From: Rhodobacteraceae bacterium UBA7436
Lineage (GTDB): Bacteria; Pseudomonadota; Alphaproteobacteria; Rhodobacterales; Rhodobacteraceae
Assembly (NCBI GenBank): GCA_002478745.1
Contig: DLQI01000106.1
Location: 55,357-80,967 of the forward strand
Length of the DNA: 25,611 nt
Direction: 5' to 3'
Positions within the stretch are counted from its first letter, which is position 1; every line of letters begins with the position of its first letter. Positions 16,307 to 24,711 of the stretch are shown in pieces. The position numbers were made by a program, and so were the translations under genes. The notes beneath the pieces are model-generated. The model searched no databases, had not been told where the DNA came from, and worked only from the letters and a program-made list of their open reading frames with translations.

Positions 16307-16335
16307 TTGAGGCTGGCGCAACCTTTGAATAAAGA
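16307..16335 (+). promoter_or_regulatory. Promoter of tRNA-Leu
   Basis: TTGAGG and TAAAGA are separated by 17 bases. The -10 element ends 17 bases before the first tRNA base, leaving a short 5' leader. It begins 2 bases after the stop of the TPR protein gene. Confidence 0.45.
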
Positions 16336-16352
16336 CAGGTTATCGTGTCTGT

Positions 16353-16438
16353 GCGGGCGTGATGGAATGGTAGACATAGCAGACTTAAAATCTGTGGGCC
16401 TTTGTGCCGTGGGGGTTCAAGTCCCCCCGCCCGTACCA
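16353..16438 (+). tRNA. tRNA-Leu (UAA anticodon)
   Basis: A full 86-base class II tRNA with encoded CCA. The acceptor arm GCGGGCG pairs with CGCCCGT (G-U at 1-72) and the discriminator is A. The anticodon stem GCAGA/TCTGT closes loop CTTAAAA, placing anticodon TAA at 16386-16388, which reads UUA (and UUG) codons. A long variable arm (GGGCCTTTGTGCC) and a T arm with GGTTCAAGTC confirm a leucine-type tRNA. Confidence 0.97.
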
Positions 16439-16448
16439 CGATAACAAT

Positions 16449-16498
16449 AATGTCGCGAATAACGCCAGTTTACTGGCTTTATTCGCGGTCATTGTTTT
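16449..16498 (+). terminator. Long hairpin terminator after tRNA-Leu
   Basis: A long imperfect stem (AATG, GCGAATAA and GCCAG pairing with CTGGC, TTATTCGC and CATT, with a C/T mismatch and a small internal loop) closes a TTTA loop and is followed by TTGTTTT. It begins 11 bases after the tRNA CCA end. The stem is about 17 paired bases, longer than most tRNA terminators. Confidence 0.7.
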
Positions 16499-16562
16499 CT
16501 CAATGATCCATACAGTGTTGCCAGTCGTATTAGTCTGTTAGGAGCGATCTGTTCCCTTGGGG

Positions 16563-16578
16563 CATTTGTTTTCAAATG
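16563..16578. promoter_or_regulatory. Perfect dyad upstream of the RND operon
   Basis: CATTTG-TTTT-CAAATG is a perfect 6-4-6 inverted repeat, 45 bases before the ATG of the membrane-fusion protein. It could be an operator for an efflux regulator encoded elsewhere, since no TetR or MarR gene adjoins the operon. It could also be a small leader hairpin. No convincing -35/-10 pair was found around it. Confidence 0.3.
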
Positions 16579-16622
16579 TTTGATCGAACTGACGGGGCAT
16601 TGGCAGTATTTTGAGGAACGTA

Positions 16623-17876
16623 ATGAAGAAGATTATTGGGTACTTGGGCGTTGGCCTGCGTGAATTGTTTTGGATTGCAGTTGCCGTTGCCGTGGTTTTT
16701 GGCGGGATTACAGGATTTCGCTACCTCGGTGAAAACCGTGAGGTGATCGAGCCAACGGTTGTTGAGCGTCCAACTACCTTGGTAGAAACAGCAGAAATTT
16801 TCTTAATCGACTCACCTCTTCCGATCCGCGGTGAGGGGTTTATGCAGCCTCACCGCTCCGCCAACCTTGCGAGCCAAGTTGGTGGCCAAGTGATCGAGCT
16901 GCACCCAGCCATCACTGAACGCGGAGCCTTTAAGCAGGGCGAAGTCTTGGTTCGTTTAGATGACAGCGCGGAACGCGCCACGCTGACCCAAACCCAAGCG
17001 AATATTGACGGAACGCGCGCGCGGTTGGACCTCAACCAAATCCTGCTTGAACGTACCGAAAAATTGCGCAGTAGTGGCTCTGCCAGTCAAGCATCCCTTG
17101 ACCAAGTGCGCAGCACCCAACAAGAATTATCTGCCAGCCTAAACAGTTTGATCGCTGCACAAAACGTGGCTGAGGTGAGCCTTGGACGTAAAATCGTAGC
17201 GGCACCTTTCGATGGCGCAGTTCTATCCAAAAATTTGGACATTGGCTCAGTCGTAAACGGCGGACAGGCGATTGCTGAAATTTTTACCGAAGACCGCATG
17301 GAAATTGATGTACCAGTTCGTGAAGCTGACGCTGCCCTCATCCCCGGATTGTTCGAAGGGGCATCGCCCAGTGCCACGGTTTCTGTTCGCTTTGCCGGCC
17401 AATCTTTTGAGTGGGACGCCGAAGTGACGCGTGTTGCCCCAACTTTGGATCAACGTACACGTACGCTAACCGTAACTGTGGAACTGATTGATATCACCGG
17501 CGCACGTGCGACAGGGAGCAGTATTTTAGCATCGGGCGCCCCGCCAGCATTGATCAACTCCTTTGCCAACGTGGTGATCGAAGGACCGCAGCCAGACGCG
17601 ACTTACGCCGTGCCATCTACCGCATTGCGTGGTGGTTCCGAGTTGTGGTTGCTGACCCCCTCTGAGGGCGACGGCGGTACGTTGAAAATTGTCCCCGCCA
17701 CTTTGGTTCACGTTGATAATGAAACATCATACGTGACGTCAGCGTCGATCCCAAAGAATGCGCGCTTGATCACCACAGCGCTTTCAACCCCGCAAGAGGG
17801 TATGAAATTACGCGATGTTGCCGCAGAACGCACCACTTCGGTACAGGCTGCAAACACGTCGGATGACAAACTATGA
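16623..17876 (+). CDS. RND efflux periplasmic adaptor (membrane-fusion protein)
   Basis: This 417-residue adaptor links an RND pump to an outer-membrane channel. It has an N-terminal membrane anchor (about 12-35), a biotinyl-lipoyl half-motif (SANLASQVGGQVIELHPAIT), an alpha-helical hairpin rich in Gln/Leu (about 115-185), a second lipoyl half (IVAAPFDGAVLSKNLDIGSV) and beta-barrel and membrane-proximal domains. The start is ATG at 16623 with GAGGA 6-7 bases upstream; a TTG at 16611 in frame is rejected. Its TGA overlaps the permease ATG (ATGA), so the two are translationally coupled. No TolC-type gene follows, so a shared outer-membrane channel is likely. The substrate is unknown. Confidence 0.92.
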   Translation: MKKIIGYLGVGLRELFWIAVAVAVVFGGITGFRYLGENREVIEPTVVERPTTLVETAEIFLIDSPLPIRGEGFMQPHRSANLASQVGGQVIELHPAITERGAFKQGEVLVRLDDSAERATLTQTQANIDGTRARLDLNQILLERTEKLRSSGSASQASLDQVRSTQQELSASLNSLIAAQNVAEVSLGRKIVAAPFDGAVLSKNLDIGSVVNGGQAIAEIFTEDRMEIDVPVREADAALIPGLFEGASPSATVSVRFAGQSFEWDAEVTRVAPTLDQRTRTLTVTVELIDITGARATGSSILASGAPPALINSFANVVIEGPQPDATYAVPSTALRGGSELWLLTPSEGDGGTLKIVPATLVHVDNETSYVTSASIPKNARLITTALSTPQEGMKLRDVAAERTTSVQAANTSDDKL

Positions 17877-20800
17877 ATGGTATCGTCAAGTGGATGGCCG
17901 AACATCCAGTTGCAGCCAACCTGACAATGGTTTTCGTCGTGGTCGTTGGCATGCTGACTGCCTTCCAGATGCCGCAAAAGACGTTTCCAGAGTTCACATT
18001 GGATACTGTCAGCGTTTCAGTCAGTTACCCCGGATCATCGCCACTTGAAATTCAAGACAGCATTGTTCGTCCTATTGAGGATCAGCTTTCTGGTATTGAC
18101 GGGATCGACAGCATAACCGCGTCGATCAGCGAAGGGCGTGGCGGTGTAACCGTGTCGTTCTTGCGCGGTGAAGATATCAAGGAAAAGCTGGACGAGATCA
18201 AAACAGAAATCGATCGTATCACAGTCTTGCCTGAAGAAGCGAATGATCCAGTTGTTATTCAAGCCAGCAACAGCTCACGCGTGCTTGAAATTGCAATCCA
18301 CGGCGATGCATCTGAGCAGGTTCTGAAGGAAGAGGCAGAGCGTCTCAAGGACGAGTTGGTCGCCCTTGGCAGCATTTCATTCGTTGAAGTTGGCAACATC
18401 CGTGCATACGAGATCTCAATCGAGGTGGATCGTGACAACTTACGCGCCTACGGAATTTCAATGGCCGAGGTCGCGAATGTAATCGGGCAAAACTCGCTCG
18501 AGTTGCCGGGTGGTTCGATCAACACTGATACGGTGGCAATCCCAATCCGCACGACAGGGCGCAACTATACCCAGAGTGATTTTGAAAACATCATTGTGCG
18601 CACTGATGAAAAAGGTGGCCGCGTTTATTTGCGTGATATTGCAAAAGTCGTCGATGGTTTTGAAGATGCGGATTTAGCCGCCAACTTTAACGGTGACCGT
18701 TCCGTTTCAGTTAACGTTTTCCGCGTCGGCGATGAACAGGTGTTGGCCATCGTCGAAGATGCCCGCGCCTACTTGGCGGCGACTTACCGTCCTTCGCTAG
18801 AGGACGGGATCAACGCGACAGTTTGGCAGGATGATTCTAAAGATCTGCAGGATCGTATCGATCTTTTGGTGAACAACGCCGCAATTGGTCTGGCGTTGGT
18901 TGTTCTGTGCCTTGCCTTGTTTCTTGATATCCGCCTCGCATTTTGGTCTTCAATGGGGATCGGCGTTTCGTTTGCAGGGGCGTTTATCATCATGGGCAGC
19001 TTAGGGATGTCGATCAATATGATCTCTCTCTTTGGCTTCATCCTTGCAATTGGGATCGTGGTCGACAACGCGATTGTTGTCAGTGAAAACATCTACAAGA
19101 ATGGCGAAGATGGGTTTTCCCCAATGCAGGCTGCTGTCAAAGGCACACAACGCATTGCGATTCCAGTTATCTTTTCTGCGCTGACAACCATCGTTGCCTT
19201 TTGGCCGTTGACCCAACTGCCCGGCACCTTGGGCAAATTCCTGACGGATATTCCAGTTGTGGTGATCGTGGTCCTAAGCCTGTCATTGCTGCAAGCCTTG
19301 TTGATTTTGCCGCGAAACCTGTCACGCCTTGATGTGTCGGAAAATCACAAACCCAACTTAGTGTTTCGCTTTTTAAATCTGATCCGTGGTGCTGTTGATG
19401 CCGTGTTGCAATGGTTTATCCGCGTGCCGCTTGATGCCGTTTTGCGTTTCACGACCAAGGGCTTTGCGATCCTGATTCCTATCGCGTTCTCCGTTGCGAT
19501 GATGATTATGACGGTTGGCTTGTTGTCTTTTGGGTACGTCAAATTCAACTTTTTTCCATCTATCGATGGTGATTTTGTAACTGCCAGCATTGAGATGAAT
19601 GACGGCACAACTTTCCAAATGACCCAAGAGGTTGCGGAACATGTGCGCGTTTCGGCCATTCGAGCCGGTGCAGACATCCAAGCCGAATTGCCGAACGATG
19701 CACCTGAGGTTATCGTGGGTGTAAATGTGGTTGTCGGTCAGGGCGTATCTGCTGGTGGTCCAGAAGGCGGGTCTGCCGCGGGTGGGGCGACGTTGGCCAA
19801 TGTCGTGGTTCAACTGACGGACCCAACAAAACGTGATTGGGACGCCAAAAAATTCGAAGCGGCATGGCGTAAAAAGATTGGCGATGTTGCCTCGGTCAAC
19901 AAACTAAACGTGTCTGCCGAATTGATCGGGGCGGGTGACCCTATTTCGATCGAATTGTCACTGCCCGAAGGACAAGACATCACACCTGTTGTGACTGAAT
20001 TACGCGCAGGTCTGCGCGATATTCCGGGTGTCTTTGCAATCCAAGATGATAATTCTGCAGGGCGTATCGAATATCGTTTGGCTTTGCGCGAAGAGGCGCG
20101 ATTGTACGGTGTCACACTGTCTGATCTTGCCACCCAAACACGCGCGGGTTTCTTTGGCATCGAGGCGACCAGCGTGCAACGTGGGGCGGACAACGTTGCT
20201 GTAATGGTGCGTTACCCAGCACATCAACGCGATAGCCTGTCAGACCTTCTTTCGACGTGGATCGCGACGCCCTCTGGTGATCAAATCCCGTTGAGTGTTG
20301 TGGCCTACATCGAAGAAGGGTTGTCACCGACCCAAATCCTGCGCCGCAACGGGCGACAAGTGACCACGTTGATATCTGACTTGGATATCAACGTATCGAC
20401 CAGTTCAGAAGTGAACGAGGTGATCGAAACTGAGCTGATCAAACCCCTACAAGAGAAGTACAGCGACCTGTTGATCAACCTTGGTGGTGAGCAGCGTCAA
20501 CAAGGTGATGCACAGGCCGCACTTGGTCAGGCGCTTGGTGTCGCTTTGTTTATTATTTACGCTCTGTTGGCGCTTGTTTTCCGTTCTTACGTGCAACCCA
20601 TAGTTGTCATGATCGCGATCCCTTTGGGGCTGATTGGTGCTGTTTCAGGCCACTATATCATGGGTATTCCACTGACGATTTTGTCGATCTTTGGGATCAT
20701 TGGTTTGGCCGGTGTTGTTATCAATAACTCGCTTGTGATGGTTGACGTTTATAACGAACATATCGCCGACGGAATGGATGTGCGCGATGCGGTTGTCGAA

Positions 20801-21076
20801 GGAACAAAACAGCGTTTCCGCCCTATCCTTTTAACATCTTTGACGACGTTTTTAGGGGTATACCCGTTGATCATGGAAACCTCATTACAGGCTCAGTTCT
20901 TGATCCCCTTGGCGGTGTCTATTGGGTACGGGGTGTTGTTTGGCACAGTCATCATTGTTCTGACCGTGCCTGCTGTCTTCATGGCGCAGTATTATATCAG
21001 CACAGGTTTGTCGGGGATTTTAGCTGTATTTTCGGGCGAAACCAAAACATCGATCCCGTCAGAGCCAGCAGAATAA
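17873..21076 (+). CDS. RND efflux permease subunit, AcrB/HAE1-like
   Basis: This 1067-residue inner-membrane proton-driven pump has the usual RND layout: TM1 near 15-35, a large periplasmic loop, TM2-6 (about 335-475), TM7, a second loop and TM8-12 (about 875-1045). Family motifs include YPGSSPLEIQDSIVRPIE near the N-terminus. In TM4 the AcrB Asp-Asp pair reads Val-Asp398-Asn399 (GIVVDNAIVVSEN). In TM10 the position of AcrB Lys940 is Asn951 (GVVINNSLVMVD). So two of the classic proton-relay residues are replaced, as in some divergent RND subclasses. It is coupled to the upstream adaptor. It ends 20 bases from the convergent flavoprotein gene, with no terminator seen between them. The substrate cannot be assigned. 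Confidence 0.93.
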   Translation: MNGIVKWMAEHPVAANLTMVFVVVVGMLTAFQMPQKTFPEFTLDTVSVSVSYPGSSPLEIQDSIVRPIEDQLSGIDGIDSITASISEGRGGVTVSFLRGEDIKEKLDEIKTEIDRITVLPEEANDPVVIQASNSSRVLEIAIHGDASEQVLKEEAERLKDELVALGSISFVEVGNIRAYEISIEVDRDNLRAYGISMAEVANVIGQNSLELPGGSINTDTVAIPIRTTGRNYTQSDFENIIVRTDEKGGRVYLRDIAKVVDGFEDADLAANFNGDRSVSVNVFRVGDEQVLAIVEDARAYLAATYRPSLEDGINATVWQDDSKDLQDRIDLLVNNAAIGLALVVLCLALFLDIRLAFWSSMGIGVSFAGAFIIMGSLGMSINMISLFGFILAIGIVVDNAIVVSENIYKNGEDGFSPMQAAVKGTQRIAIPVIFSALTTIVAFWPLTQLPGTLGKFLTDIPVVVIVVLSLSLLQALLILPRNLSRLDVSENHKPNLVFRFLNLIRGAVDAVLQWFIRVPLDAVLRFTTKGFAILIPIAFSVAMMIMTVGLLSFGYVKFNFFPSIDGDFVTASIEMNDGTTFQMTQEVAEHVRVSAIRAGADIQAELPNDAPEVIVGVNVVVGQGVSAGGPEGGSAAGGATLANVVVQLTDPTKRDWDAKKFEAAWRKKIGDVASVNKLNVSAELIGAGDPISIELSLPEGQDITPVVTELRAGLRDIPGVFAIQDDNSAGRIEYRLALREEARLYGVTLSDLATQTRAGFFGIEATSVQRGADNVAVMVRYPAHQRDSLSDLLSTWIATPSGDQIPLSVVAYIEEGLSPTQILRRNGRQVTTLISDLDINVSTSSEVNEVIETELIKPLQEKYSDLLINLGGEQRQQGDAQAALGQALGVALFIIYALLALVFRSYVQPIVVMIAIPLGLIGAVSGHYIMGIPLTILSIFGIIGLAGVVINNSLVMVDVYNEHIADGMDVRDAVVEGTKQRFRPILLTSLTTFLGVYPLIMETSLQAQFLIPLAVSIGYGVLFGTVIIVLTVPAVFMAQYYISTGLSGILAVFSGETKTSIPSEPAE

Positions 21077-21096
21077 CAAGCCGCGGAAATGGTTCC

Positions 21097-22281
21097 TTAG
21101 GACGGCCCAAACAGCTTTTGTTTAAGCATTTTGTAGGTCGCCTTCAGGATCATTTTCGCAGTGAATTCACTGCGTAGCAAAGCGACCAACTCGCTTTCGC
21201 TGAGATGTGAAATTCGCCTAATGCTTTTGTCCCAATCTTTGGCAGAATAAAGAGAGAAACGTTTGTTCGTCAAAAAACCAAAGTGATAATTACGGGCCAA
21301 AGCTTTTTTGCAATCGGATTCATATCGTTTCAAAGGTGCAGGATCATTGGTGCAAATGGTTTCGCCCAATGCGCGCCCCAAAGCTTCGCCATGATCCATG
21401 CAAATACGGATGCCTTCACCAACAGTAGGCGTCGCAAAGTTAGCAGAATCGCCAACTCGAATGACATTCCCAAAGACCAGTCCGGGATCGTAGGCGACTG
21501 AGGGTAAGGTACCTGCGTTCACCTCATATTCGCCTGTGAGGTCGAGCCCGAAACGCTGCACGTCGTCAGAGGCCAAGAAATCCAACATCAACTTCTTGGG
21601 TGACACATCGGTATCGGGGTGAATCACGCCAACACCGACCCGAAGTTTGCCATCAGCCGTTGGGAAAACCCATCCGTATCCCGATAAAACAGATGAGCCT
21701 ACAAAAAGAATTGCATGATCGGCCTTGTTCGTTCCAATTGGATACTCGTATTCAATACCAACGCCTGTGCGATCTGGTTTTTCTTTAAGGCTCAGATCAT
21801 CCAACACTGCATTTCTGACGCCAGAGCAATCAATAATATACTTTGATTTGATCTGTGTCGTTTCCGTGTGACGCGACCGGATCGTGGATAAATAACCACC
21901 ATCTTCCGTTTTTGTCGTCGACAAGAACTTTGTTGAAAGCATGAGTTGGCGTTGCTTGTGATCCGATTTTTGAGCAATCCATTGGTAAAGATCGGTGATG
22001 TTTAGAACGACTAGTTTGTTATCTTTGACCTGAAAATGGGCTTCTTTGTTGTCGGAATATACATCGAGTTGATGCATGACCTGATAGAATTCAGACGGAA
22101 TACCAAGGCGTTCAACATCATCCAACCAGCAACCACCGCTGGTGCGCACAGGTTTGCCGATCTCTGCGTCTTGGTGGACAATGATGGTCGAGACGTGATC
22201 GGGCAGAGTGGCGGCAACTGAAAGACCCGCAGGACCTCCGCCAACAATGAGAACTTCGCATTCAAGAGTTTGTGCTGTCAC
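21097..22281 (-). CDS. FAD-dependent oxidoreductase, geranylgeranyl-reductase family
   Basis: This 394-residue flavoprotein has an N-terminal Rossmann FAD motif (CEVLIVGGGPAGLSVAATL, about 8-26) and a second FAD contact with the GGR-family pattern RVGDSANFATPTVGEGIRIC (about 280). A substrate domain containing GYGWVFPTADGKLRVGVGV lies between them. The family reduces isoprenoid double bonds or hydroxylates substrates; no chlorophyll or carotenoid genes are nearby, so the substrate is open. The start is GTG at 22281, overlapping the TGA of the GST-like gene (GTGA), implying coupling. It looks more AT-rich and lysine-rich than its neighbours, which might reflect acquisition. NAD(P)/FAD-dependent oxidoreductase is the safe name. 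Confidence 0.82.
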   Translation of the reverse strand: MTAQTLECEVLIVGGGPAGLSVAATLPDHVSTIIVHQDAEIGKPVRTSGGCWLDDVERLGIPSEFYQVMHQLDVYSDNKEAHFQVKDNKLVVLNITDLYQWIAQKSDHKQRQLMLSTKFLSTTKTEDGGYLSTIRSRHTETTQIKSKYIIDCSGVRNAVLDDLSLKEKPDRTGVGIEYEYPIGTNKADHAILFVGSSVLSGYGWVFPTADGKLRVGVGVIHPDTDVSPKKLMLDFLASDDVQRFGLDLTGEYEVNAGTLPSVAYDPGLVFGNVIRVGDSANFATPTVGEGIRICMDHGEALGRALGETICTNDPAPLKRYESDCKKALARNYHFGFLTNKRFSLYSAKDWDKSIRRISHLSESELVALLRSEFTAKMILKATYKMLKQKLFGPS

Positions 22282-22916
22282 TTTGCATCGGTTGCATTTG
22301 GAAAAGTAAAATCAGTATCGCCGGCATGCCATTTCGCATATTTGGGCATAATGGTTGTAAATTCGTCTGAAATTAAAAAACGGTCAAGCCACGCCTGAAG
22401 GTTTGGCCAAGGTTGTGCATCAAACCATGCCTTATCGATAAAGGCGAATTGGCGTACAAATGGTAAAATAGCTTGGTCTGCAATCGTAGCATGGCCAAAC
22501 AACCACTGGTCGATCTGTTGGTCTAGTCGCGATAGAAAATCACCTGCTATTGCGCGTTGTTCGTCTGTATTTTGCTCGGGGTAACGTGCCGCGTACTTGG
22601 TGCGGTCTAGGGCTTGTTTGAATGAACCGTCTGTTTCGAAAATTAGGTCCCAGCCAGCGTCGGGCATAACCAGCAATTGATCTGGATCGTTCTGCGCGAG
22701 CGCCCATTTCATGACATCAAGACTTTCGTCGATCACGCTGTCTTGGGTGACAAGACAAGGGACCGTGCCCGATGGGGACACAGCCAGAAATTCTGGGGCC
22801 TTATCACGTAACAGGATCTCGCGCAGGATGACGGGTGTTTGTGACGACAATACCGCAAGCCGCGCCCGCATGGCATAGGGACAACGGCGAAACGAATATA
22901 GAATTGGCGTCGTCAA
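22278..22916 (-). CDS. Glutathione S-transferase / glutaredoxin-2-like protein
   Basis: This 212-residue protein has an N-terminal thioredoxin-fold GST domain, with RRCPYAMRARLAV at about 10-22. That is the glutaredoxin active site reduced to one cysteine (Cys12, CPYA in place of CPYC). The cis-Pro/glutathione segment GTVPCLV and DESLDVMKWAL follow. An all-helical C-terminal domain runs from about 95. No ATG fits: TTG at 22916 is taken as start because the fold begins right there and it follows the metG stop by 4 bases. The upstream ATGs lie deep inside metG. It is translationally coupled to the flavoprotein. Substrate is unknown; a glutathione-dependent reductase or lyase is likely. Confidence 0.82.
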   Translation of the reverse strand: MTTPILYSFRRCPYAMRARLAVLSSQTPVILREILLRDKAPEFLAVSPSGTVPCLVTQDSVIDESLDVMKWALAQNDPDQLLVMPDAGWDLIFETDGSFKQALDRTKYAARYPEQNTDEQRAIAGDFLSRLDQQIDQWLFGHATIADQAILPFVRQFAFIDKAWFDAQPWPNLQAWLDRFLISDEFTTIMPKYAKWHAGDTDFTFPNATDAK

Positions 22917-22920
22917 AACG

Positions 22921-24636
22921 TTAGTCCCGTGTGCCTGAGAAACGAACTTCCCAATCGGCCACGGATTCATCTGTAATCTTGGCGAACAGTACTTCAGGTA
23001 CGGTGAATGGGTGACCCGCTGGCAAGGCAAGCAACGCTGCATTCACATCCACTGGCCATTCTGGTGAAGTGCCCATGTTTTCGTGCATGTTCGCAGCCGC
23101 ATCAGGGATGAACGGTGCAGACAATGTTGCGTAAAACGGGATCAGGTTCAGGGCTAAACGAATTTGAACCGCCGCCTTTTCCGGATCTGTCTTGAATGTT
23201 GTCCATGGTGCTGTCTCTTGCAGGTATTCGTTGCCTGCAGCCCAAATGGCACGCAATTCAGCAGCGGCCTTACGCACTTCGATGGCTTCCATGTGGTCTT
23301 GATAGCGCCCCAGACGTTCTTGCAAATCAGCGATCAGCGCGATTTCCGCGGGACCGTTTTCACCGCCCTCTGGCAATGCTTCAGAGAATTTTGAACGACA
23401 AAATTTGGTGACGCGCGATACGAAATTGCCCAAGACATCGGCCAAATCTTTGTTGGTGTCTTGTTGGAAGCTGGACCACGTGAATTCCGCATCCGAGCTT
23501 TCTGGTGCGTGGCTTAGCAACCACCAGCGCCAATAGTCAGCAGGCAGCAATTCAAGCGCCTGGTCCATAAATATACCGCGCCCTTGGCTGGTCGAGAATT
23601 GGCCGCCGTCATAGTTTAAATAGTTGAATGATTTCAAGTGATCGACCAGTTTCCATGGTTCGCCTGAGCCAAGTATCGTGGCAGGAAAACCAATGGTATG
23701 GAACGGGACGTTATCCTTGCCCATGAACTGGGTATAGGTCACATCTTCGGCCCCTTTATCGGTGCGCCACCAGCGTTGCCAATCGGCCTCTGGCAGATCG
23801 TGTGCTTCGGCCCATTCGCCAGCGCAGGCGATATATTCGATAGGGGCGTCGAACCAGACGTAAAAAACTTTGCCTTCCATACCTGGCCATTCTTGGTCCC
23901 CGTTCTTGACCGAGATGCCCCAATCCAAATCGCGCGTGATGCCACGATCGCGTAAACCGTCGCCATCATGGAGCCATTTGCGGGCGATGGATGTCGTTAA
24001 AACAGGCCAGTCGGTTTTGGTGTTGATCCAAGCGTCTAGATCATCGCGCAAGGTTGATTGACGTAAAAATAGGTGCTTGGTTTCGCGAACTTCCAAGTCA
24101 GTTGATCCAGAAATTGCGCTGCGTGGTTCTAGCAAGTCGGTTGGGTCCAACTGCTTAGTGCAGTTCTCGCATTGGTCGCCGCGCGCTTTGTCGTAGGCAC
24201 AGTTCGGGCACGTGCCCTCGATGTAGCGATCAGGTAGGAAACGGCCGTCAGCATGGGAATAAACCTGTTCTTCGCTGACTTCGCGGATCAACCCGTTTTC
24301 TTGCAATTTTCCCGCAAAATGCTGGGTCAATGCATGGTTCTGAGGGGAAGAAGAACGGCCAAAGTGATCGAATGATAGGCGAAAGCCCTCAGCGATACGT
24401 GCTTGGACTTCGTGCATTTCAGCGCAAAACTCATCAACTGGCTTGCCGGCTTTTTTCGCAGCTAGCTCGGCAGGGGTGCCGTGTTCATCTGTGGCACAAA
24501 GAAACAAAACTTCGCGCCCACGACCACGTTGATAACGCGCAAACAAATCAGCGGGCAGTTGGCTGCCAATCAGATTTCCAAGGTGTTTGATCCCGTTGAT
24601 ATAGGGAATGGCTGAGGTGATCAGGTGACGTGTCAT
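22921..24636 (-). CDS. metG: Methionyl-tRNA synthetase
   Basis: This 571-residue class I synthetase attaches methionine to tRNA-Met. The HIGH signature is HLGN (18-21) in YINGIKHLGNLIGS. A CxxC...CxxC zinc knuckle occurs in CPNCAYDKARGDQCENC. The anticodon helical-bundle domain follows. The KMSKS loop reads QFSTS (346-350, GGQFSTSQGRG), lacking both lysines. I recall the same form in other Rhodobacteraceae MetG, so it is probably lineage-wide rather than a defect. There is no C-terminal tRNA-binding EMAP domain. The start is ATG at 24636 with AAAGG 8 bases upstream; a longer frame to 24654 is less likely. It lies directly upstream of the GST-like gene. Confidence 0.96.
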   Translation of the reverse strand: MTRHLITSAIPYINGIKHLGNLIGSQLPADLFARYQRGRGREVLFLCATDEHGTPAELAAKKAGKPVDEFCAEMHEVQARIAEGFRLSFDHFGRSSSPQNHALTQHFAGKLQENGLIREVSEEQVYSHADGRFLPDRYIEGTCPNCAYDKARGDQCENCTKQLDPTDLLEPRSAISGSTDLEVRETKHLFLRQSTLRDDLDAWINTKTDWPVLTTSIARKWLHDGDGLRDRGITRDLDWGISVKNGDQEWPGMEGKVFYVWFDAPIEYIACAGEWAEAHDLPEADWQRWWRTDKGAEDVTYTQFMGKDNVPFHTIGFPATILGSGEPWKLVDHLKSFNYLNYDGGQFSTSQGRGIFMDQALELLPADYWRWWLLSHAPESSDAEFTWSSFQQDTNKDLADVLGNFVSRVTKFCRSKFSEALPEGGENGPAEIALIADLQERLGRYQDHMEAIEVRKAAAELRAIWAAGNEYLQETAPWTTFKTDPEKAAVQIRLALNLIPFYATLSAPFIPDAAANMHENMGTSPEWPVDVNAALLALPAGHPFTVPEVLFAKITDESVADWEVRFSGTRD

Positions 24637-24711
24637 GTTGGCGCCTTTGGTCATGTTTTGCGCAGCTTTAACAGGGGATGTGGGCTGGGGGAAGTGGCTG
24701 CGTGTTACGGA

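Noticed and set aside
16245..16439. Minus-strand frame of 64 residues starting MVRAGGLEPP
   Set aside because: It is read from the antisense of tRNA-Leu and the TPR gene end; this is a well-known spurious protein produced by tRNA antisense frames.
16353..16500. Integration site of a mobile element at tRNA-Leu
   Set aside because: No integrase, no repeated tRNA 3' end and no foreign gene block follow; the next genes are an ordinary RND operon.
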